From NCBI GenBank assembly GCA_003586115.2, contig QVOM02000049.1, positions 23,551,765 through 23,615,764 on the forward strand: 64,000 bases of DNA, given 5' to 3'. Shown here piece by piece: positions 57,433 to 64,000 of the stretch (position 1 is the stretch's first letter; each line of letters starts with the position of its first letter). The notes below the pieces were generated by a model. The model worked only from the letters and a program-made list of their open reading frames with translations, made no database searches and had not been told where the DNA came from. The stretch comes from Salvator merianae (Eukaryota > Chordata > Lepidosauria > Squamata > Teiidae). The position numbers and the translations under genes are program-made.

Positions 57433-58177
57433 GCCAGCTGCAATGGCTTCCCGCAAGTTAGCTTGAAACCCACGCCTAGATGAATCCTCGTCCTTGGCGC
57501 GTTGTCAGGCAGGGATGTACGGAGGGTGGGTGCGAAGACATGCCTGGAAAATACCTCCTTATAACCTCGTCTGATCACAACCAGCAGCAGTTCTTGGCAA
57601 TTAGAAATGCCGATGCTTGCCGTCGAGTCTTGGCTCGGTTCCATCAGAAGGACGTCACTTCAACTGCCTTATCTTCAGGGGCGCTGAAAGCCCGAAGTGC
57701 TGGACGGCGGAGCAGCTGCTTGCTTCGGCATTACCGTCCTTGGCATGCCGTGTATATTTCTTGTCAGACGTGGATGCCACGAAAAGGGGCCTGGGTGGAC
57801 TACGGCGAACTAATATGGGGCATAGCGGGTGAGAGACTGAGGTCCAAACTTAAAATCGATTTACAGTAGTGACTTGAGAAGCTTGAGAACGAGGGGAGGT
57901 GTTAGATACGGATTATCGGAGCTAGGTTTGCTACTGATCTCTTCGCTTCCGAGTGCTCTGGGCAGACGCACGTGTAAATGTTCACGTTCAGTGCTAAATT
58001 GGACTACTTGCAGAAAGTCTCTTGGGGGGAAGAGTTAAATTATTTATAATTTTTTTTTTAAAAGTTGTTAATAAGCTGCCTCTTTTTATTAAGATTTTTA
58101 TTTCATTGAAAATAACTCGTTTGGAGCGAGGGTGAGGAGGAATGTTTCCTCAACTCCTCGATGGTGTTTTGTTTTCA

Positions 58178-58200
58178 AATAAAAGCTGAAATAAAATAAA
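58178..58200 (+). terminator. FOXQ1: Clustered polyadenylation signals, probable FOXQ1 mRNA end
   Basis: Three AATAAA hexamers at 58178-58183, 58190-58195 and 58195-58200, followed at 58206-58220 by a GT-rich element (TTTGAGTTGTGTGCTG). Signal plus downstream element is the standard layout of a vertebrate poly(A) site. Listed as terminator only because no poly(A) type is available. Confidence 0.7.
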
Positions 58201-58215
58201 CCTCCTTTGAGTTGT

Positions 58216-59762
58216 GTGCTGACTCCGTGCCTTGACGCAACGCCTGGTGAAAATCTGGTGAGGTTTCGATTCGATATCCTAAGAACATGAGCGGGGGCCT
58301 TTCCGGAGGAGTCTCTGTTGTGTGAACTGGAAGACAGCGGCAGGTTTACTGTCTCTGACAGCTGCGGCCTTGTACCTAGCTGGCTAGAGTTAGACCCATT
58401 TCACTCCATCGGGGGCTTATATAGGATTGCCAGCTCTGTGTTACCAGATGCAGCTTTTTTCCTAGAAAGTATAACGCTTGCCCTGCGCCGGCATTAAGCA
58501 CCCCCTAAAGGGAGGGCAAAAGTCACCGTTTTTCATTATATAAACTTCTTCGGAGTAACTGGGAAAGAGGAAGAGCAGTCAAATGTAGATTCTCTCCCTA
58601 AATCACGCTGACGGTTGAGCCGAAAAGAGGGTAGGTCCTTATACTGAAGGAAAAAGGTATTACGTCGTAGACAGCGGCCCCTGCTTTGCTTTTGACGGCT
58701 ATGCCAACTGCCCTTAAAAGAGTTTCTTTCGGATGACTACTGACAGCTATACCCGCTGCCAATTGTAAAGTTACTCCCGTTTTGGGAAGGGCTGAGTTGG
58801 AGAAGAAGACCATACTACTTATCTATTAGATGACAGGGACACGCTGGTTCCTGGGGGGGTTCCGCCTAACGCCGAAATTTTGGTCTTGGTGGAGGCGGAT
58901 CGGAACTCAGCGTGCCTGTGCGCGGAGAATGAAGTTCAGATCTAAGGATGCGTGGAAGGGAAATTGGGCGCTGCGACCGCCTCCTCGGAATGCAGTTGCG
59001 GTCGGGGGTGTCGGTCAGCGTGGCTTCTCCTTCGTTAGCCCCACTGTATAACCCAAGTGTGGCAAGAAGGAATAGATTGATTCTTCCCAACAAGAATGGC
59101 CCGCTCAGTGTGAATGGCCCGCTAAGTTGCGCTCCTGTCCGTGTCTGTTGAGGTGCAATCCTGAAAGCGCAATTATATTTATTCTCAAAACCACAGCAGG
59201 TTGGATTGTTGTAGCCTCGACTCTCGTCCTCCAAAAGGCAACAGCGGGAGGAATGGCGTTTTTTGGAAGGGCGGATGACTCCGATTCTCAAGGGATCAGC
59301 CTTCTATCCAGTCCCAAATTCTCTGGGTGGCTGTCGAGGCACAATTTGTTTATAACGCTTTGGTGCGAGCAGAGTGAGAGATTAAACAATGTTTGTCTTT
59401 TCAGGAATGCAGTTCAGGCGGCAGGGCGGGTCCCCTGGCGCGGAGAATGTTTTCCTGCTTGGAGTATGTATGGGGTAAATTTAGAACGATAGACCGAGGA
59501 CAGGACGGCCCCGTTAAAGCCCAGGTCCAGTGACTGCAATGTGGGCTAAACCCAGGGAACATCCTTTAGGGCAAAACCGATTTCGACAGAGAACCCTAAC
59601 AGATTATCTTTGCAACCAGCCCATTTCTTCACACTGGCTGAATCTGGCTCAGAGCTGGAGCAATAGTGAGGATCGTGTGTACAAATACTTGCGTGTATGT
59701 TTTAGAGATCAACTAGACGTGCTTTTTTGTAGGACTCAAAGCACTAGACCATTACTTCCAGA
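58216..59762. other. GC-richer intergenic DNA downstream of FOXQ1
   Basis: CpG and GC remain above the window average to about 59.5 kb, with many open frames on both strands but no recognisable domain. No second forkhead gene is seen. Confidence 0.4.
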
Positions 59763-59790
59763 TTATCATCATCATCATCATCATCATCAG
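59763..59790. repeat. (ATC)n trinucleotide repeat
   Basis: TATCATCATCATCATCATCA, about nine units; a poly-His frame is its translation only. Confidence 0.9.
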
Positions 59791-62019
59791 TTTCGGGATT
59801 TATTTGGTGGGGACTTAGTGTTGTCCCAAAATGTTTTTTTAAAAAAGCAGAATACTGTAGAAGGGTGAAGAGATTAAATTTCACGGGTTGTTTCTCTACC
59901 AACTGTTTAAAAGCAGAAACTCAGATCCCTGTTCTCCATAGTCCTGTTAGTTCAGAAAGGATTGATTCTGTTCCTAGGGAGTGTGCACCATATTGCCCGG
60001 AGGAGTAGAAAAACTTGAGGGCATCAAAAGAATTAAAACAATTCAAAGTGGTGTAAGCTTTGGAACTACACGAGATTCTTCCTCGCAGTCCTGCGTTGAG
60101 CCGCGCTTTGCCTAGCAAGCCAACGACAGCCAGGAAAGGTTCAGCACTATAAACCTCGTTTAAATAGTTCAGAATGAGACCCGCGATGCAACGTTGTTTT
60201 ACTGTTTCCTAAAAAAAGATCGACTTTAGAAGGGGGAAAATGGATGGTTTTGTCCGAAGCTGCCGTATTCAAAGAGCAGCTTTTAACTACAGTACCTATA
60301 TGAGGGGCGTCTAATAAAGTCGCCTGGCTTGGGCTGTCTGCAGTCCACTCGCTAGTTTGCACAATACCACCGAAGCGTTCTGAAACTGCTTCTCCCTCTA
60401 CCTCTCCATGTCCCATGTGAAGGTGTGCTGCGAATTAAGTATCACGCTCTACCGTCAGTTTTTATTAGTGCTCTAGGACATTTAAGCCACAACAGCAATC
60501 AAAAAGGCGAGTTAAGTGGCTGTCCCAAGTATATTTCACGCCCGTTACCTTGCTGTCCAGAGTCTCTGTCGCGAGTCGCTCAGTTTATAAACCTTCACGA
60601 CCATAAAGGCGTTCCGATTTCATTTTAAAAGGCTGCTCGGAACTCAGGCACCATTTTAAAGCCTCAGCGCTTAGCTGGTTCTAAATTAGACTCGAACTAT
60701 CTGGCTACACGTGATGTCCACTAAAGCTTTCACATGCTAGCTGTCACTCCCCTTCCTCTATCTTTCAGATACAGAAATCGAGACAACTTCGGTTGCTATC
60801 AAAACCAGAGATCTTCCAGAAAGTGGGAGGAACGCAAAACCCTGGTCCCTTCTTGAGAGAGTATGCACACACTGGCTTTTAAATACACATACACTTACCA
60901 TAGACAGCTGATGAGCACCTTTCAGTCAGCAATTCCTATCAGTATTCATTATTTATTTATGTCCCAATAATTTCAAGCATCATAATTCCAAACTTAGTCT
61001 TGTAATTCCATAGGTACCAGAGGCACTTCCCGACAAAGCCCCTTGGAAAATAAAATAAAAATCGTAGCGTAAAGAATTCAGTCAGACCGATTCCAAACAT
61101 TCTAATTAAAACTGTATATGGCGAGGGCAACATCCAAGCCTTTCTTTACGGAGTGCTCGAAGGTAATTTCTGTATGTTACTGCAACACCAAGAACTACAC
61201 GGAAGTCAATTACAACAAAAAACAGTATAGTAGCATTGTAATTCCAACTCCCAGGATGGCCCAGAGAAAGGATGATGGGGTTTGAGTTTGCACCATTCTG
61301 TGGGCTTACCTACACCCCCCAGACCATAGTAAGACTATTGATATCTGTGGGACTTACTGGGGGGGGGGCACCCTAAGGAATGGACGTAATATAAGCAATG
61401 ATATTTAGTTATACTTCTAGTTACACCCTGACCAAGCACTGCTAGAATTAGATTCCATGCCAATCAATGAACTTTCATTTCAAAGGATAGGATAGGATAA
61501 AGTCTCTGCACATTAACAAAGCAAATCCGATGATCCTAAAAACATTTCATTTTTTTAAAAAATATTTTTTCCCTTCTTGGAACTCTTTCCCCAAAAATAC
61601 TCTGTTAACACAGATGGATATAGATTCACCATTCATTGCAATACATAAAGGGCACCACGCAATAACGGTTCGGGCAGGGAACTTTTGGTGTAAATCCCCA
61701 CACAGCAATGATGGGTTTGCTGCATGACTGCGAGCAATTGCTCCCTTTCAGTATAATATTCTACTGCCTAAAATCATTGTGAGATAAAATAAGGAACAAG
61801 GGAACTATGTCCATTGCCTTAAACAAAAAAAGAAACAGAGCACAGAAATGTAAAAATAAATGTAAGGGACAATATAATATTCCCCCTGCTTAGGATTTGC
61901 CCAATAGAACTCAATGTCCTTTAAAACAAATAAATCTATGGCACTGGTATGCTTTTATATCCCTGCTTTTTTTCCTCCAAAGAGACCAAAACAGCAGACA
62001 TCATTTTCTTCCCCTCTTT
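59791..62019. other. Intergenic DNA, no gene seen
   Basis: 60.9-61.9 kb is AT-rich. A scrap like the small palindromic MITE (AATTCCAACTCCCAGGATGG, 61241) and a CTGTGGGACTTACT word (61342, like the repeat at 57.3 kb) are present. Confidence 0.35.
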
Positions 62020-62160
62020 TATCCCCATAACAATCCTTGTGAGGTAAGTTAAGATCTGAGGAAATGACTGGCCTATAAGAGAATTTCACGGCCAAACAGG
62101 GATTCGAACCTGAGGAATGCTAGGACCTAGTTGCCAACACTATAGCCCCTACAAATAACT
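62020..62160 (-). mobile_element. MIR/CORE-like tRNA-derived SINE, antisense
   Basis: The plus strand reads TTGTGAGGTAAGTTAAGATC, CACGGCCAAACAGGGATTCG followed by AACCTGAGG, and CTAGTTGCCAACACTATAGC. On the minus strand this gives a tRNA-like B box (GGTTCGAATCCC-type) near its head, then the CORE-like CTTACCTCAC block. Confidence 0.65.
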
Positions 62161-62699
62161 GCATTCTTTAAAGGAAGCTTTTTTTTTTTTTCTTTTCACA
62201 CTGAGGAAGGTTGGAGGACCTCCTTTTCTTTCCAGCTGCATCTCAAGTCTGTCAGTTGGCAGAGAGCAATGAGGCACCCAGGCAGCAGGTATGCAGAGGG
62301 GTCTGTCTGCATGGACTGAGCAAATGAAATTGCCGTTTGCATGGCCCTTTCCAAAACAGAAGAGGTTTATGTGTGGGTACTTTGTCTTGCTAAGCACTTC
62401 ATAAATCAGAATGACAGAAGGGGAGACAACCACCCCTCCTCTCCCTGGAATTGTCAGGGGAAAAAAAATACTAGCCAAAGCAGGCTATTGCCTTCCAGGC
62501 AGCAGACAGGTTTGCTCTTCCTCCATCAACAAATAAACTAAAACCTGCCAATTATGCTGAAGGTGTTCTAGGACTGAACTATGCAGTCAAGATGCCACCT
62601 TTTAGGGAATATATATAATAAGGCCATATATATGGCCCTATTATGCTACAATCCTTGCTAATCTGGGACACTGGATTAGCAAAGGCTATTCTACTGATT
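62161..62699. other. Intergenic interval
   Basis: No gene; T run at 62179-62191. Confidence 0.35.
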
Positions 62700-62915
62700 G
62701 CACCAATATAAGGGAGCCAGTACAGTGTAACGGCCAGATTAAGACTACGGAGATTCCTGTGGTGCAAATCTTTACTTGGATGAACTTGAGCCAGTAACTT
62801 CCTTTCAGCCTCATCCACCTCATCAGGCTGCTGTGAGAATAAAATGGGTGGGGGATAATACCCATTTCCTTGAGGTCTTTAGTAGAAAGGTAGGACATAA
62901 ATAGAAAAAAACAAA
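62700..62915 (+). mobile_element. MIR/CORE-like tRNA-derived SINE
   Basis: GGGAGCCAGTACAGTGTAAC (head), GATGAACTTGAGCCAGTAAC, CCTCATCAGGCTGCTGTGAG and the end GAAAGGTAGGACATAAATAG follow the order of reptile MIR-like SINEs. Confidence 0.65.
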
Positions 62916-63556
62916 AATTAATACAGATACAGGTATAAAAGGGAAGGCCAATACACATTCTAAGAATGGTGGTTGTCCAAGTTTTGGAGAAATTGCTCCC
63001 CCCAGCTCTATTGTTTTCCAAGATCCTCTCTATCTCTAGTCTCTGGAGATGCTGTCTCTATTTATGCAAAGCATGAGATCACGTCAGGCAAGAGCTTTTC
63101 TGTGCATCTAATTTACAGATGGATGACTGATGAAGCTTTTCCACTTAGCAGAGTAACAGAAAAAGTCTTATCCAGTGTAAGGATTTGCATCTAGCTTCTG
63201 TTTACCAATCAAGAACTAGGACAATTAGAGGAACAGTAACAGAAGAAAACTACCTCCATCGTTTCTCTCTCTTTCTCTCACCGGTTGTATAACCAACAGT
63301 AGCCTGATAGACTGAAAAATAATAGGTGTTTACCTCTGTTGAACTTCCATGGTGTATCTTACTACCATGATAAATATATGTTAGCAGAGGTGAAAGGAAA
63401 ACTCCACAAAGGAAAACTCCACAAAGAAACCTTGTTAGGTGCTCTCAACAGAGTAAATGCAGTAGCCCACCTACAGCACTCAGAGATTAAAAAAAAAATA
63501 GCAAAGTTATTCTTGCTTTCACAATCCTGTATGAGGGGTACAGTTCAACGCTGCAT
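62916..63556. other. Intergenic interval
   Basis: Contains a short direct repeat of GGAAAACTCCACAAAG (63407 and adjacent). No gene. Confidence 0.4.
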
Positions 63557-63775
63557 TTACGTGCAGTAAAAAGAATCACCTCTGAGGTGGCTTCAAGATG
63601 GTTTCAAGACAGCTCTGAGGTGGGATTGTTCACACGCCAGTCTGCCCCTCCCCCTCTCATGAACATCCTACAATACAGAAGGTAGATCTGAGGTGGAATG
63701 AGAACACAAGGGCCACATACTACCATCTCTAAGGCACCTTTGAGATACCTCTTTTGCTACGTGTGAATGGAGCCT
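63557..63775. mobile_element. MITE family T, copy 3, inverted orientation
   Basis: Its reverse complement reads …AAAGGTGCC…GTGGCCCTTGTGTTCTCATT…GGGGGAGGGGCAGACTGGCG…AATCCCACCTCAGAGCTGTC…AAGCCACCTCAGAGG, in the same order as 47824-48035. The terminal repeats are more diverged (ACGTGCAGTAAAAAG and CTTTTGCTACGTG). Confidence 0.75.
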
Positions 63776-64000
63776 AAGATTTCAATCCAAATTCAAGAGC
63801 ACAGGTGCATCCATGAACAGTCATAATGGCTGCCAAGGTGTTTTTCATACCTACTGAAGGATAAGAAATATGGTGGGAACAAAAGTGGCAAATGCAAACA
63901 CAGAAGCAAGCATGCATGACAAGTTGCACATAAGCATGTCTGGGCTGTTTACAGGCAACTGGGTTTATCTCCCCTCCCCTCTTGCACACCCAGCTGTGGT
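63776..64000. other. Intergenic DNA at window end
   Basis: No feature recognised. Confidence 0.35.

Larger units (their letters stand above)
56544..58215 (+). other. FOXQ1: FOXQ1 probable 3' untranslated region
   Basis: Begins after the TGA at 56541-56543. An early AATAAA at 56633-56638 is possible, but the best end is the signal cluster at 58178-58200. AT-rich motifs increase toward the end (58030-58120). The minor open frames within it have no domain. Confidence 0.5.

Noticed and set aside
57480..57869. 129-codon frame downstream of FOXQ1
   Set aside because: Lies in the probable 3' untranslated region; no domain. Considered as a second gene and dropped.
58216..64000. FOXF2 or another forkhead gene downstream
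   Set aside because: No forkhead motif (such as WxNSIRHNLS) is visible on either strand; in other vertebrates FOXF2 lies tens of kilobases away.

Overview
The window looks like vertebrate nuclear DNA, most likely from a squamate reptile. It carries one single-exon forkhead gene of clear vertebrate type in a mostly AT-rich intergenic region. The repeats are tRNA-headed SINEs with a Bov-B-like 3' tail (the Sauria SINE pattern), MIR/CORE-like SINEs with TTC or TTG tails, CR1 and L2-type LINEs, solo LTRs and many hAT-like or unclassified foldback MITEs. Species cannot be decided from the sequence alone.

The only convincing host gene is FOXQ1 (55365-56543, + strand, 392 codons, intronless). It has an intact forkhead domain, an EH1-like repressor motif (FAIESIL) and a conserved C-terminal YCPLRL block, and it sits in a CpG-rich island. 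A run of three overlapping AATAAA signals at 58178-58200 gives a likely mRNA end near 58.2 kb. In other vertebrates FOXQ1 lies between EXOC2 and FOXF2/FOXC1; neither neighbour is seen here. The 55 kb upstream therefore behaves as the intergenic stretch before FOXQ1, and the last 6 kb as the start of the FOXQ1-FOXF2 interval.

Layout: 0.76-1.26 kb foldback MITE; 1.9-3.6 kb L2-like LINE pieces (+); 4.2-7.2 kb mostly unique AT-rich DNA with candidate conserved non-coding blocks; 8.1-9.9 kb antisense L2-like LINE; 10.1-10.3 kb antisense CR1-like tail; 10.8-15.2 kb a near full-length CR1 LINE; 15.4-16.9 kb two adjacent foldback MITEs; 16.9-20.7 kb unassigned DNA with a CTTT microsatellite; 20.7-21.5 kb a CR1-like tail followed by an antisense solo LTR with a 6-bp target duplication; 22.6-23.3 kb a large inverted repeat; 24.0-25.0 kb a CR1-like tail and a second possible solo LTR; 26.0-26.4 kb an antisense SINE with an expanded tail; 28.4-32.4 kb SINEs and MITEs; 32.4-53.3 kb a patchwork of MITEs, SINEs and LINE tails; 54.2-58.2 kb the FOXQ1 locus; 58.2-64 kb non-coding DNA with two MIR-like SINEs and another MITE.

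The most unusual content is a set of about eight foldback elements, mostly 400-500 bp. They share GGCC-type ends (GGCCTGTTYRCACTT-like), and most have several near-perfect hairpins at similar places, but the stem sequences differ from copy to copy. Several hairpins near the 5' end share a loop related to CACAGTGC. A second MITE family (ends CTGTGTTCAGAC) has three copies, and a third, fully palindromic family also has three. All family assignments are by eye; no database search was possible.
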